Assembly: GCF_030246925.1 (NCBI RefSeq)
Contig: NZ_CP126740.1
Coordinates: 1,426,001 to 1,490,000 of the forward strand
DNA from: Microbacterium sp. zg-Y625
Lineage (GTDB): Bacteria > Actinomycetota > Actinomycetes > Actinomycetales > Microbacteriaceae
Direction of reading: 5' to 3'
DNA length: 64,000 nt
A program made the position numbers and the translations under genes. Position 1 is the first letter of the stretch. Every line of letters starts with the position of its first letter. A model generated the notes under the pieces. That model did no database searches. It was not told the origin of the DNA and saw only the letters and a list, made by a program, of their open reading frames with translations. Below are positions 1 to 11,787 of this stretch, piece after piece.

Positions 1-636
1 ACGGCGCGAGAGGCTGGCAGATCCGCGGTGCAGCGAACGGTACGTCTCGGCCGTGCGCACACGGTTGAGGTAGCGCGCCATGCCGCCGATCGTGGGGGCG
101 TAGGAGCGGCCGTTGTCGTTGATGACGATGACGAGATTGCGGTCGTTGTCGTCGGTGATGTTGTTGAGCGCCTCCCACGTCATGCCGCCCGTCAGAGCGC
201 CGTCGCCCACCACGGCCACGACGTGCCGGTCGGTGCGGCCGGTGCGCGTCAGGGCGCGGGACACGCCGTCCGCCCAGCTGAGCGAGCTCGACGCGTGCGA
301 GGACTCCACGACATCGTGCGGGCTCTCGCTGCGCTGCGGGTAGCCGGCGAGCCCGCCGCGTGAGCGCAGCAGCGAGAAGTCCTTGCGGCCCGTGAGCAGC
401 TTGTGCACGTACGACTGGTGGCCGGTGTCGAAGATGATGGGGTCGTCCGGGGAACGGAAGACCTTGTGGATCGCGATCGTGAGTTCCACGACGCCGAGGT
501 TCGGGCCCAGGTGGCCCCCGGTGCGGGAGACGTTCTCGATGAGGAACTCGCGGACCTCGCCGGCCAGCAGCTCGAGTTCCGCCGTCGTGAGGCGGTCCAG
601 ATCGCGCGGGCCGTTCACCGAATCAAGCAGCGACAT
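1..636 (-). CDS. dxs: 1-deoxy-D-xylulose-5-phosphate synthase, N-terminal part (runs off the window start)
   Basis: Catalyses the thiamine-diphosphate-dependent condensation of pyruvate and glyceraldehyde 3-phosphate, the first step of the MEP isoprenoid pathway in the cytoplasm. The 212 codons present begin [13 protein letters not shown] and contain the family hallmarks [13 protein letters not shown] (about residues 41-53), [11 protein letters not shown] (69-79) and the ThDP/Mg motif [17 protein letters not shown] (143-159). Full-length family members are about 630 residues, so roughly the last two thirds lie outside the window. The ATG at 634-636 is preceded on the minus strand by a purine-rich ribosome site (AGGAAGAGG). 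It stands alone downstream of acnA on the same strand, separated by a strong hairpin. The identification rests on direct motif recognition. Confidence 0.96.
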   Translation of the reverse strand, partial: MSLLDSVNGPRDLDRLTTAELELLAGEVREFLIENVSRTGGHLGPNLGVVELTIAIHKVFRSPDDPIIFDTGHQSYVHKLLTGRKDFSLLRSRGGLAGYPQRSESPHDVVESSHASSSLSWADGVSRALTRTGRTDRHVVAVVGDGALTGGMTWEALNNITDDNDRNLVIVINDNGRSYAPTIGGMARYLNRVRTAETYRSLHRGSASLSRR

Positions 637-699
637 GTGTCCTCTTCCTGTGATCGGGACGGGAGCCCACTCTACTCGCGCCGTCCGACAGCGGGATGG

Positions 700-735
700 G
701 AGCAGGCCCGGAGCCCTACGGCTCCGGGCCTGCTC
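700..735 (-). terminator. Strong hairpin downstream of acnA
   Basis: A perfect 16-bp stem (700-715 with 720-735) and a CTAC loop begin 20 bases past the acnA stop codon. There is no clear U-tract on the minus strand, which is common among actinobacterial terminators. It separates acnA from dxs. Confidence 0.7.
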
Positions 736-755
736 GCCGGATGTTCGCGCCTGCG

Positions 756-3623
<2,868 letters not shown>

Positions 3624-3736
3624 GCGTGTCTCCTTCGTCGGCCGCGGAAAAGGGCATCCCAGACGCCCGATCTCCATCATCCCCCGGTGCGGTCGGTCGC
3701 GGCTAGTGAGGCGCGCCTTACCCGTCCGGGGGTGCA

Positions 3737-3760
3737 ATTTATCTTGATATCAAGATAAAT
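3737..3760. promoter_or_regulatory. Perfect 24-bp palindrome upstream of acnA, candidate operator
   Basis: The half-site ATTTATCTTGAT is followed directly by its exact reverse complement, giving an uninterrupted AT-rich 24-bp palindrome in a GC-rich genome. It sits 114 bases upstream of the acnA GTG and 3 bases past the stop codon of the upstream DUF3159 gene. Such symmetry with a TTGATATCAA core is typical of MarR-family operators. In Streptomyces the MarR protein TamR is reported to control aconitase, but I cannot confirm that the sites match. No MarR gene lies in the window. Confidence 0.75.
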
Positions 3761-3763
3761 GTA

Positions 3764-4510
3764 TCACTCCGGGCGGCGGCGGTAGAGAGCGCGCGCGGCG
3801 AGCCATGTGACGGCGATGAGGGGTGCGAACAGCGGCAGGCCCATGACGAGCTTGAGTGTCCCGAGGGTGGTGACGTCACCGGCGAAGTAGAGCGGGAGCT
3901 GCACGGCGAGGCGGGCGAAGAACAGCGCCGCCCAGGCGAGGGTCAACCAGAAGAACACCCGCCGCTTGCGCGGGTCGCGTCGCCAGGCGGTGCCCTCCCC
4001 CATGAGATAGCCGGCGGCGAGGCCGATGAGCGACCAGCCGATGAGGGCCGAGACGAGCAGAGCCGTCCCGTACGCGGCGTTGGTGATGAAGCCCGGGACG
4101 AAGTTGTCTTCGCCGCGCCCCGTGAACAGCGCAAGCGCGGCGGCCGCGGCGGTGGCGATGAGTCCGCCCAGTGCCGCCGACGGCGGGGTGCGCTGAATGA
4201 GCCGGATGACGGTGAGCACCAGTGCGAGGCCGACCGACAGCCCCAGGCTGAGTGGCAGGTTCGACTCGTCGGTCGAAGGGTCATAGGTGAGGGTGTAGGT
4301 GACGACGAACACCAGGCCCGGCAGCACCGACTCCGCGACGCCCCGCCAGCCGCCCATGGCGTGCCAGACGACGTGGCCCGTCGGTCGCTCCTCGTTCGGG
4401 TCCAGACCCGCACGACGTGCGGCGCCGCCGAGCGCCTGCCCGAGGATGTCGCTTGCGCGCGGCTCGGGCTCCGGTGGCGTGATGCCCGGCCCCTCGGAGG
4501 GCGTGGTCAC
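3764..4510 (-). CDS. DUF3159 family membrane protein
   Basis: 248-aa integral membrane protein of an actinobacterial family of unknown function. A soluble N-terminus of about 50 residues carries GHVVWHAMGGWRG, then about six hydrophobic segments follow, with GRGEDNFVPGFITNAAYG in a loop, which is typical of DUF3159. It forms an operon with dut and the DUF3710 gene: its ATG overlaps the DUF3710 stop by 4 bases, implying translational coupling. No enzymatic motif is visible. Family assignment is by recognition of these sequence blocks, and the function is not known. Confidence 0.85.
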   Translation of the reverse strand: MTTPSEGPGITPPEPEPRASDILGQALGGAARRAGLDPNEERPTGHVVWHAMGGWRGVAESVLPGLVFVVTYTLTYDPSTDESNLPLSLGLSVGLALVLTVIRLIQRTPPSAALGGLIATAAAAALALFTGRGEDNFVPGFITNAAYGTALLVSALIGWSLIGLAAGYLMGEGTAWRRDPRKRRVFFWLTLAWAALFFARLAVQLPLYFAGDVTTLGTLKLVMGLPLFAPLIAVTWLAARALYRRRPE

Positions 4511-5121
4511 GCGCTGCCCGGCGTCGCGGGCATCTTCAGCGGGATGAGGTCCCGCGGCGGCATCGGGGTGTTGCCGCGCACGACCACCAGGGAGCGGAAG
4601 AGGTCTTCCACGCGCTCCGCGGCATCCGTGTCGGAGGTCGCCGCTCCGCCGATGACGCCTCGTAGGAACCAGCGCGGCCCGTCCACGCCGACGAAGCGGG
4701 CGAGACGCATCCCCGCGGGGGCTCCATCGCCGGCCGCCACGACAGGCACCTCGGCGAGCAGCTCCGCGCCGAGGGGGCCCTCCCGCTCCTCGACACGCCC
4801 GCCCTGCTGGCGGACCTGCTGGCGGATCTGCTCCCGCGTCTCGTCCCAGAGTCCGGTGGATCGCGGCGCGGCGAAGGGCTGCACCTGGAGCGTCGAGTCG
4901 GCGTAGTCCAGGCCCACGGCGACGATGCGCTTGGTCTGCTCCTCCACCTCGAGTCGAAGATTCAGCCCCTCGCGCGGCAGCACCTTGATGCCGCCCAGGT
5001 CGATGTAGGGGCGCACCGGATTCGCCTCGGACTCGTCGAACGGCCCGTTCGCTGCCCGATCGCCGGGCGCAGCCTTGGAGGGGAAGGAGGCGGGAGCGCC
5101 CTGGGGGGTTTCGTCGGTCAT
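4507..5121 (-). CDS. DUF3710 domain-containing protein
   Basis: 204-aa soluble protein, no signal peptide. It matches the actinobacterial DUF3710 pattern: a Pro/Gly-rich N-terminus, YIDLGGIKVLPREGLNLRLEV (the first 20 residues of which start near residue 40), and a C-terminal block RWFLRGVIGGAA followed by a conserved helix ending in VRGNTPMPPRDLIPLKMP. The gene overlaps dut upstream and the DUF3159 gene downstream by 4 bases each. The dut-DUF3710-DUF3159 arrangement is commonly conserved in Actinobacteria. The role is unknown. Confidence 0.87.
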   Translation of the reverse strand: MTDETPQGAPASFPSKAAPGDRAANGPFDESEANPVRPYIDLGGIKVLPREGLNLRLEVEEQTKRIVAVGLDYADSTLQVQPFAAPRSTGLWDETREQIRQQVRQQGGRVEEREGPLGAELLAEVPVVAAGDGAPAGMRLARFVGVDGPRWFLRGVIGGAATSDTDAAERVEDLFRSLVVVRGNTPMPPRDLIPLKMPATPGSA

Positions 5122-5570
5122 GCGTCGGTTCCTGTCTTGTCGTAGCCGGTGGAGCCGAACCCGCCCTCCCCGCGGACGCTGTCGGGCAGCTCGGCCATGG
5201 GGATGAACCGCGCGCGGGGCACCGGCATGACGATCAGCTGGGCGATGCGATCGCCGACGCCGATGTCATACGGCTCGTGGGCATCGGTGTTGAGCAGAGC
5301 CACCTTGATCTCGCCGCGGTAGCCGGCGTCGATCGTGCCGGGCGCGTTGACGATGGTGATGCCGTGCTTGGCGGCGAGACCACTGCGCGGCACGACGAAC
5401 GCGGCGTAGCCCTCGGGCAGGGCGATGCGCACGCCGGTGCCCACCAGCGCCCGTTGCCCGGGCTCGAGGCGCACGGCCTCGGTCGAGACCAGGTCCGCTC
5501 CCGCGTCGCCGGGATGGGCGTATGCCGGAACCTCGGATGCAACAATGGGAACGTCCACGGAATCGGTCAC
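5118..5570 (-). CDS. dut: Deoxyuridine 5'-triphosphate nucleotidohydrolase (dUTPase)
   Basis: Hydrolyses dUTP to dUMP and pyrophosphate, keeping uracil out of DNA and supplying the dTMP precursor. The 150-aa length is normal for the homotrimeric family. Visible motifs: AGADLVS (motif 1), VPRSGLAAKHGI (motif 2), GTIDAGYRGEIKVALLN (motif 3, with the catalytic Asp), GDRIAQLIV (motif 4) and the C-terminal arm GEGGFGSTGY (motif 5). The start is GTG. It is the first gene of a three-gene overlapping operon and divergent from the DUF3093 gene, with only 12 bases between the two starts. Confidence 0.97.
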   Translation of the reverse strand: MTDSVDVPIVASEVPAYAHPGDAGADLVSTEAVRLEPGQRALVGTGVRIALPEGYAAFVVPRSGLAAKHGITIVNAPGTIDAGYRGEIKVALLNTDAHEPYDIGVGDRIAQLIVMPVPRARFIPMAELPDSVRGEGGFGSTGYDKTGTDA

Positions 5571-5582
5571 CCCACGAGGCTA

Positions 5583-6059
5583 ATGCAGAAGACAGAGGCC
5601 GGCACTCGCCCGGCATACGCGTATCGCGAGCGGCTCACTCCCTCGCTCTGGGTGCTCGCGAGCGCCGCGGTAGTCGGCCCGATGGCCACTCTCGTTCTCA
5701 CCGCTTTCGACCCCTCGGCCGGCCTCGTCGTGGGAGGTGCGGTCACCGTTGCCGTGGTCGCCCTCATGCTCGCCCTCTCCCCCGTGATCGAGGTGCGGGA
5801 CGGCTGGCTGCACGCGGGGCGGGCCAAGATCGAGCTGCGGTTTCTGGGCGATCCCGAAGCCCTCGTGGGCGAAGCGGCCCGCGCCGCCCGCGGGCCGGAG
5901 CTCGATCCGCGCGCCTGGATGCTGGTGAGGCCCGGGATCGACGGCGTCGTGCGCGTCCCCCTCGACGACCCGCGTGATCCCGCCCCGCTGTGGCTGCTCT
6001 CAAGCCGAACGCCCGACCGCCTCAGCGCGGTGATCCGCGCTGCACGGTCGGGCGTCTGA
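5583..6059 (+). CDS. DUF3093 domain-containing membrane protein
   Basis: 158-aa protein of an actinobacterial family of unknown function. The N-terminus YAYRERLTPSLWVLAS is the family signature. It leads into two adjacent transmembrane segments (about residues 20-65) and a soluble C-terminal domain with VIEVRDGWLHAGRAKI and AWMLVRPGIDGVVRVPLDDPRD. The ATG at 5583 has GAGG just upstream. It is divergent from dut with a 12-base gap, so each promoter must lie within the other gene or its leader. Confidence 0.85.
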   Translation: MQKTEAGTRPAYAYRERLTPSLWVLASAAVVGPMATLVLTAFDPSAGLVVGGAVTVAVVALMLALSPVIEVRDGWLHAGRAKIELRFLGDPEALVGEAARAARGPELDPRAWMLVRPGIDGVVRVPLDDPRDPAPLWLLSSRTPDRLSAVIRAARSGV

Positions 6060-6065
6060 GGGGTA

Positions 6066-6359
6066 TTACGCCGCGCACTCCAAGCACACGGCGCCAGCGG
6101 CGCTCTCGTGGTCGAGCTGCGAGCGGTGCTTCACCAGGAAGCAGTTCGAGCAGGTGAACTCGTCCTCCTGCGGGGGAAGCACCACCACGTCGAGCTCGAG
6201 GTCGGACAGGTCGGCGCCGGGGAGCTCGAACCCCGACGGGTTGTCGGAATCCTCGACGTCAACGGCGCCCGAGAGCTTGTCGGGCACGCGCTCCTTGAGC
6301 GCCTCAATCGACTCGCTGTCATCCTCGGTCTTGCGCGGTGCGTCGTAATCGGTGGCCAT
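6066..6359 (-). CDS. DUF4193 domain-containing protein (zinc-ribbon-like)
   Basis: 97-aa acidic protein. It starts MATDYDAPRK, has the conserved stretch LDVVVLPPQEDEFTCSNCF and ends with CLECAA. The two Cys pairs (CSNC and CLEC) are about 21 residues apart, a plausible zinc-binding knuckle. The family is restricted to Actinobacteria and its function is not established. It is divergent from sepH, with about 220 bases between starts. Confidence 0.87.
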   Translation of the reverse strand: MATDYDAPRKTEDDSESIEALKERVPDKLSGAVDVEDSDNPSGFELPGADLSDLELDVVVLPPQEDEFTCSNCFLVKHRSQLDHESAAGAVCLECAA

Positions 6360-6577
6360 TCTCGAACGTCTCTACTTCCAGTTCAGCGTGCGTGTTCGCC
6401 CGATCGGGCGGCCATAGTTTGCATGACGGGATGCCTTTTCGCAAATGCTCGCGGCTGACCCCCAGCCTGCCTCCACGGCCGACCCGTGAAACTCGCGGCG
6501 CGCCCCGGATATTCCCGGGTCCGGGGCCGGGGCGTGACACCATGGCCGCACGCGGCAGATTGGGAGGCGTGTTTCGC

Positions 6578-7624
6578 ATGGAACAGCTCAAGGTGATCGG
6601 AACCGAGGACGGCACGATCGTCCTCGCCACCGAGAGGGGCGAGCGCTTCGCCCTCCCCATCGACGACGTGCTTCGGGTCGAACTGCGCAAGGCCCGTCGC
6701 GACCGCGACGGCGACAGGCCTGCGCCCAAGGTCAGCCCCCGCGACATCCAGGCGCACATCCGCTCGGGCCTGTCCGCGGCCGAGGTCGCCGAGCTCCTCG
6801 GCGCCCGGCTCGAAGACGTCCGGCGCTATGAGGGCCCCGTGCTCGCCGAGCGCGAGCATGTCGTGGGGCAGGCTCTCGCCGTCCCCGTGCTCGTGGGCAG
6901 CGAACTCGAGCCCGACGCGCAGCCCACTTTCGGGGCCGCCGTGCGCGCCAAGCTGGCCGAAGTGGGCGCCGTGGGTGAGCGCTGGACCAGCTGGCGCGAG
7001 CAGTCGGGCTGGATCGTGAAGCTCGAGTTCACCGCGAACGACGTCGATCACGACGCTCGCTGGACTTTCGACCCCCGTCGCAGCACGCTCGCGCCGCAGA
7101 ACAGCGATGCCACGCAGCTGTCCCGGCAGGGCTCTCTGCCCGAGGGCCTCATCCCGCGACTGCGCGCTCTGGACCACCCCGCAGGCAAGGACGAATCGCG
7201 CTTCGACAGCGGCGCGTTCGGTCCCCGACGCACGATCGAGATCGAGCCGGACTCCGACGCGCCCGACGTGCGCACCCCCACCGCGCCGGCGGCGCAGTCC
7301 GCGGCGATCAAGCGCGCGCCGGACCTGCCGGTGACCTCGTCAGAGACGGCGGACCTGCTCGAAGCGCTGCGCCGCCGCCGCGGACAGCGCGAGCCGCTGC
7401 CGGGAACGGCCGCCACGCCGCAGACGGCATCGCCGTCGCCGGTCGCGATCTTCGAGTCCTCCGACGCTCAGACGCGGCCCGCCGCACCTCAGTCGACCGA
7501 GCATGCAGCGCCCTCCGGCCAGGAGTCCCGCTCCGAGGAGAACGGCGGACGTCGCCGTGGTGGGCGTCCGTCGATGCCCTCCTGGGACGAGATCGTCTTC
7601 GGCGCGCGCACCGAAGAGTCCTAA
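6578..7624 (+). CDS. sepH: Septation protein SepH
   Basis: 348-aa actinobacterial cell-division protein. In Streptomyces and Mycobacterium SepH binds FtsZ and stimulates Z-ring assembly. The N-terminal domain (DUF3071, about residues 1-160) is present: it begins MEQLKVIGTEDGTIVLATE, has the helix-turn-helix-like block SPRDIQAHIRSGLSAAEVAEL, and ends near WTFDPRRSTL. The C-terminal half is disordered and basic (ARRGGR-type RRRGGRPSMPSWDEIVFG tail), which is typical. The open frame extends upstream to 6338, but the ATG at 6578 has GGGAGG nearby and matches the family start. It converges on the next gene, and the stop codons overlap. Confidence 0.92.
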   Translation: MEQLKVIGTEDGTIVLATERGERFALPIDDVLRVELRKARRDRDGDRPAPKVSPRDIQAHIRSGLSAAEVAELLGARLEDVRRYEGPVLAEREHVVGQALAVPVLVGSELEPDAQPTFGAAVRAKLAEVGAVGERWTSWREQSGWIVKLEFTANDVDHDARWTFDPRRSTLAPQNSDATQLSRQGSLPEGLIPRLRALDHPAGKDESRFDSGAFGPRRTIEIEPDSDAPDVRTPTAPAAQSAAIKRAPDLPVTSSETADLLEALRRRRGQREPLPGTAATPQTASPSPVAIFESSDAQTRPAAPQSTEHAAPSGQESRSEENGGRRRGGRPSMPSWDEIVFGARTEES

Positions 7625-8751
7625 CCCGCGTACGCTCCGAGCCGGATGAGCGGAACGATCCGCTCCTCTGCCGTGATGGAGCCGTGCTGGCCGACCATGC
7701 GCTGCGGCCTCTTGTCGCGCGCGCGGTCGTCGTAGTACGCGATTCCGGCGCGGGCGGCGACGAGCACGTCGCCGATGCGGGGCCTCACCTCGGGGTCGGT
7801 GGGGCCGAACAGCCCCGCCTGCACCGCCTCGTCACGGGTGAGCACCCATGATCGGCCGCTCTCCGCGGCCAGCCAGGCGGCGTGCACGGCGGCGGCCTCG
7901 CCGGGCTCGGCATACAGGTGCAGCATCCGCGGTTCTCCGCCGATGACCCGCACCCCGTCGGTGAGTCCGTCGCCGTCGCGCAGCAGCAGGTGCCGGTGCC
8001 GCGGCACGTCGACCATTCCGTGATCCGCGGTGATGACGACACCGGTGCGGGGGGCGATGAGCTGGGAGAGCCGCTGCGCTGCGGCATCCACCCGTTCCAA
8101 GCCCGCCGACCACTCGTCGGACTCCCAGCCGTAGCGGTGCCCGAGCGAATCCAGTTCGGGGGCGTAGAGGTAGACGAGGGCGCCGGAATGCCGAGCCGCC
8201 GCCTCCGCCGCGCGCTCGATGCGTTCGTCGAGGTCGTCCGCCGCGATGAACGCGGCCCCGCGCAGGGTGGCCTCGGTGAACCCCGTGTTCTCGTACTCGG
8301 ACTTCGTGACGACGAAGCAGGGGCGTCCCGCCCGCGACTCGCTGGCGAAGAGGGGCTCCGCCCGCTGCCAGGTCAGGGGGTCGAGCCCATGGCTCTCCCA
8401 GCCCTTGAGCTGGTTGGGCGCCTCGTCCGTGCCGGGAATGCGCAGGCGGTACCCGACGATGCCGTGCATGCCCGGGTCCACCCCGGTCAGCAGGCTGGTG
8501 AGCGCGGCGGCGGTGGTGCTGGGGAAGACCGTGCGTGCGATGTCCTTCTTCGTCATCGCGCCGGCGAGGAACCGGGCGTGGCCGGAACGGGCGGCGAGGT
8601 TGGAACGGCCCAACCCGTCGATGACGAAGACGATCGCGCTGCGGGCGGGCCGCAGCCACTCGTCCTCACCGGCGAGCGACGCGCGCAGGTGCGTGACGAC
8701 CCCGGTGAGGCTGCGGGCCGCGGCCGGGTCCGCAGGTAGGCTGGAAGACAT
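7621..8751 (-). CDS. Alkaline phosphatase superfamily enzyme (nucleotide pyrophosphatase/phosphodiesterase-like)
   Basis: 376-aa protein of the metal-dependent alkaline-phosphatase superfamily. Metal and nucleophile motifs are visible: [11 protein letters not shown] near residue 45, [23 protein letters not shown] (central Thr nucleophile, residues about 75-97), [14 protein letters not shown] and [10 protein letters not shown]. The pattern matches the NPP (type I phosphodiesterase) branch. No signal peptide is seen. The ATG at 8749-8751 ([11 protein letters not shown]) is preferred over the longer open frame. The gene is divergent from parC with 68 bases between starts. The substrate is unknown. 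Confidence 0.88.
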   Translation of the reverse strand: MSSSLPADPAAARSLTGVVTHLRASLAGEDEWLRPARSAIVFVIDGLGRSNLAARSGHARFLAGAMTKKDIARTVFPSTTAAALTSLLTGVDPGMHGIVGYRLRIPGTDEAPNQLKGWESHGLDPLTWQRAEPLFASESRAGRPCFVVTKSEYENTGFTEATLRGAAFIAADDLDERIERAAEAAARHSGALVYLYAPELDSLGHRYGWESDEWSAGLERVDAAAQRLSQLIAPRTGVVITADHGMVDVPRHRHLLLRDGDGLTDGVRVIGGEPRMLHLYAEPGEAAAVHAAWLAAESGRSWVLTRDEAVQAGLFGPTDPEVRPRIGDVLVAARAGIAYYDDRARDKRPQRMVGQHGSITAEERIVPLIRLGAYAG

Positions 8752-8819
8752 CGCGGCCAGTCTCCCATACGGGGTCGACGGCCCACTCTCCCCCGTCACC
8801 CGAGGACGCAACACCGGAC

Positions 8820-11294
8820 ATGGCCGCATCGCGCAAAGCCCCCGCCCCCGCCGCCGTCGTCGAGCGCATCGAGGACGTGGACGTCTCCACGGAGATGCAG
8901 GGGTCCTTCCTCGAATACGCCTACTCCGTCATCTATTCGCGGGCGCTCCCCGACGCCCGCGACGGGCTGAAGCCCGTGCAGCGGCGCATCCTCTACCAGA
9001 TGGCCGAGATGGGCCTGCGTCCCGACCGCGGTCACGTCAAGAGCGCCCGCGTCGTCGGCGAGGTGATGGGAAAGCTGCACCCGCACGGCGACACCGCGAT
9101 CTACGACGCGCTCGTGCGCCTCGCCCAGCCGTTCGCGCTGAGGGTTCCCCTCGTGGACGGCCACGGCAACTTCGGCTCGCTCGACGACGGACCTGCCGCC
9201 GCCCGCTACACCGAGGCGCGGCTCGCGCCGGCCGCCCTCGCCCTCACCGAGAGTCTCGACGAGGACGTCGTGGACTTCGTCCCCAACTACGACGGCCAGT
9301 TCCAGCAGCCCGAGGTGCTCGCCGCCGCCTTCCCCAACCTGCTCGTCAACGGCACCACCGGCATCGCCGTCGGGATGGCCACGAACATGGCTCCGCACAA
9401 CCTCATCGAGGTCGTGGGCGCCGCCGTGCACCTCCTCGACAACCCCGAGGCAACGCTCGAGGAGCTCATGGAGTTCGTCCCCGGTCCCGACCTGCCCGGC
9501 GGCGGCGTGATCGTCGGTCTCGACGGCGTGAAGGATGCCTACGCCACCGGCCGGGGCAGCTTCCGCACCCGGGCGAAGGTCTCGATCGAATCGCTGGGAC
9601 CGCGACGCACCGGTCTCGTCGTGACCGAATTGCCGTACATGGTCGGTCCCGAGCGGGTGAAGGAGAAGATCAAGGACGCCATCACGGCGAAGAAGCTCAC
9701 CGGGATCGCCGACTTCACCGACTTCACCGACCGCAACAACGGGCTGCGCCTGGTCATCGGCATCAAGACCGGGTTCGACCCGCAGGCCGTGCTCACCCAG
9801 CTGTACCGGCTGACGCCGCTGGAGGACTCCTTCGGCATCAACAACGTCGCCCTCGTCGACGGCCAGCCGCAGACGCTCGGCCTGCGCGAGCTGCTGCAGG
9901 TCTACCTGAAGCACCGCATCGACGTGGTCACGCGGCGGACACGGCACCGGCTGGCCCGGCGCCAGGAGCGCCTGCACCTGGTGGAGGGTCTGCTGATCGC
10001 GATCCTGGACATCGACGAGGTCATCCAGGTGATCCGCGCGTCCGACGACGGCGAACAGGCGCGCACCCGCCTGATGGACGTGTTCGACCTGTCGCAGCTG
10101 CAGGCGGAGTACATCCTGGAACTGCGGTTGCGGCGCCTGACCAAGTTCTCCCGCGTGGAGCTCGAGGCCGAGCGCGACCAGCTCAAGAGCGAGATCGCCC
10201 ACCTCGAGGAGCTGCTCGGCAGCGACGTGCTGCTGCGCGCGCAGGTCGCCCGCGAGCTCGACGCCGTGGCCGAGACCTACGGCACCCCGCGTCGCACGCT
10301 GCTGCTCAACGGCGGACCGCCGGTCTCCGCCCGGTCGCGCGCCGCCGCGCCCGCCGACCTGCAGATCGCCGACGCGCCCTGCCGCGTCTTCCTGTCCGCC
10401 ACGGGCCGCATGGTCCGCGCCGACCTGCGCACCGATGCCGACGGCGACGGTGGAACCGGCATCGTGCCGCCGGCCCGCCGCAGCAAGCACGACGCGGTGC
10501 GTTCCAGCGTCGACACGACCACCCGCGGCGACCTGGGCGCCGTCACCAGCACCGGACGGCTCGTGCGCTTCTCCCCCGTCGACCTGCCCTCGGTGCCCGG
10601 CAACTCGGTGCAGCCGGCCGCCGGGACGCGCGCCGACCAGTACCTCGGCCTCAGCGGCGGCGAGCACGTCATCGCCCTCGTGCCGCTGTCGGAGAATCCT
10701 CCGATCGCACTGGGCACGGCGCAGGGCGTGGTCAAGCGCGTCGCGGCCACCGAGATCGGCAACAAGCACGATGCGGAGATCATCGCGCTCAAGCCCGGCG
10801 ACCGCGTGGTGGGCGCCGCCGTGGCTCCTGACGACGCTCAGCTCGTCTTCGTCACCACCGACGCACAGCTGCTGCGGTTCGAGGCCACCGCGGTGCGCCC
10901 CCAGGGGCGGTCGGCCGGCGGCATGGCCGGCATCCGCCTCGCCGAGGGGCAGCAGGCGATCTTCTTCGGCGTCGTCGCCGCGGGCACCGAGGACGAGGCG
11001 GTCGTGGTCACGATCGCCGACACCTCGCAGACGCTGACGGGAACGGATGCCGGCAGCGGCAAAGTCTCTGCCCTGGCGGAGTACCCCACAAAGGGCCGGG
11101 CCACCGGCGGCGTGCGGGCGCAGCGCTTCTTGAAGGGCGAGGACACCCTCTCGCTCGCGTGGGTGGGAGTCGAGCCGCGTGCCGTCGGTCCGGACGGTGC
11201 CGTGCGCACCCTCGCCGCGCCGGGGGCGAAGCGGGACGCCTCGGGCCAGCCCCTGGAAGACGTGATCGGCGCCGTCGGCACCGTCATCGCCTGA
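8820..11294 (+). CDS. parC: DNA topoisomerase IV subunit A
   Basis: 824-aa DNA breakage-reunion subunit of a type IIA topoisomerase that decatenates and relaxes DNA with ParE. The N-terminal winged-helix/tower domain contains [21 protein letters not shown], the quinolone-determining region ([20 protein letters not shown], residues 72-91) and the catalytic Tyr130 in [10 protein letters not shown]. The C-terminal beta-propeller repeats follow after residue 500. A GyrA-type GQRRRGG box is not obvious, and parE is nearby on the opposite strand, so it is assigned as ParC and not GyrA. Actinobacterial annotations often call this pair topoisomerase IV or GyrA2/GyrB2. Confidence 0.93.
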   Translation: MAASRKAPAPAAVVERIEDVDVSTEMQGSFLEYAYSVIYSRALPDARDGLKPVQRRILYQMAEMGLRPDRGHVKSARVVGEVMGKLHPHGDTAIYDALVRLAQPFALRVPLVDGHGNFGSLDDGPAAARYTEARLAPAALALTESLDEDVVDFVPNYDGQFQQPEVLAAAFPNLLVNGTTGIAVGMATNMAPHNLIEVVGAAVHLLDNPEATLEELMEFVPGPDLPGGGVIVGLDGVKDAYATGRGSFRTRAKVSIESLGPRRTGLVVTELPYMVGPERVKEKIKDAITAKKLTGIADFTDFTDRNNGLRLVIGIKTGFDPQAVLTQLYRLTPLEDSFGINNVALVDGQPQTLGLRELLQVYLKHRIDVVTRRTRHRLARRQERLHLVEGLLIAILDIDEVIQVIRASDDGEQARTRLMDVFDLSQLQAEYILELRLRRLTKFSRVELEAERDQLKSEIAHLEELLGSDVLLRAQVARELDAVAETYGTPRRTLLLNGGPPVSARSRAAAPADLQIADAPCRVFLSATGRMVRADLRTDADGDGGTGIVPPARRSKHDAVRSSVDTTTRGDLGAVTSTGRLVRFSPVDLPSVPGNSVQPAAGTRADQYLGLSGGEHVIALVPLSENPPIALGTAQGVVKRVAATEIGNKHDAEIIALKPGDRVVGAAVAPDDAQLVFVTTDAQLLRFEATAVRPQGRSAGGMAGIRLAEGQQAIFFGVVAAGTEDEAVVVTIADTSQTLTGTDAGSGKVSALAEYPTKGRATGGVRAQRFLKGEDTLSLAWVGVEPRAVGPDGAVRTLAAPGAKRDASGQPLEDVIGAVGTVIA

Positions 11295-11310
11295 CCGCCC
11301 GCGGACCGCA

Positions 11311-11709
11311 TCAGTAGGCCGTCTCCGAGGAAACCGTGCCACGGTGGTCCTCCAGGGACTGCACGATGTGGTCGGTGACATCTCGCAGGTCGGCCGCATC
11401 GTCGCCGGCGGCGGACAGGCGCGCAATCAGAGCCTCTCTCGCGTGCCGGCGGTCGACACCCTCCGGCAACGCGAACGCGAGCACGTCGAAGTCCCGATCG
11501 TCGTAGTGAGGGACGCTCGCTCGCACCCGTCCGAGTCGGGGATCCTCACTCGCGACGTGCAGGTACGCCCGCAGCTCCGGGTCGAAGCCGGTGCCGCCCA
11601 CGTAGGCGACAGCGCCCGAGCCGACCTCGACCCACACGTAGAGCCAGGACCCCGTGGGCCGCACCTGCCCCTTGCGGACGGGGATGACGCGCGGCCGGCT
11701 CAGGGTCAT
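11311..11709 (-). CDS. Hypothetical protein, possible GIY-YIG-like fold
   Basis: 132-aa soluble protein of unrecognised family. Near residues 21-41 it reads SWLYVWVEVGSGAVAYVGGTG, which resembles the spaced GIY...YIG strands of that nuclease superfamily. The catalytic Arg/Glu context cannot be confirmed from sequence alone. It sits between convergent parC and same-strand parE, starting 79 bases downstream of the parE stop. Codon use matches its neighbours, so it is probably a real, lineage-specific gene. Confidence 0.65.
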   Translation of the reverse strand: MTLSRPRVIPVRKGQVRPTGSWLYVWVEVGSGAVAYVGGTGFDPELRAYLHVASEDPRLGRVRASVPHYDDRDFDVLAFALPEGVDRRHAREALIARLSAAGDDAADLRDVTDHIVQSLEDHRGTVSSETAY

Positions 11710-11787
11710 CTGCCCACCCTATTGATCGAGCGCTGCTCGGAACGGCGCGTTTCGTCTCGCTGCGCCGGATCAGCGACCGCGGTGGGG

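Noticed and set aside
8796..11426. A minus-strand open frame of 876 codons opposite parC
   Set aside because: Shadow of parC, with no recognisable motif.
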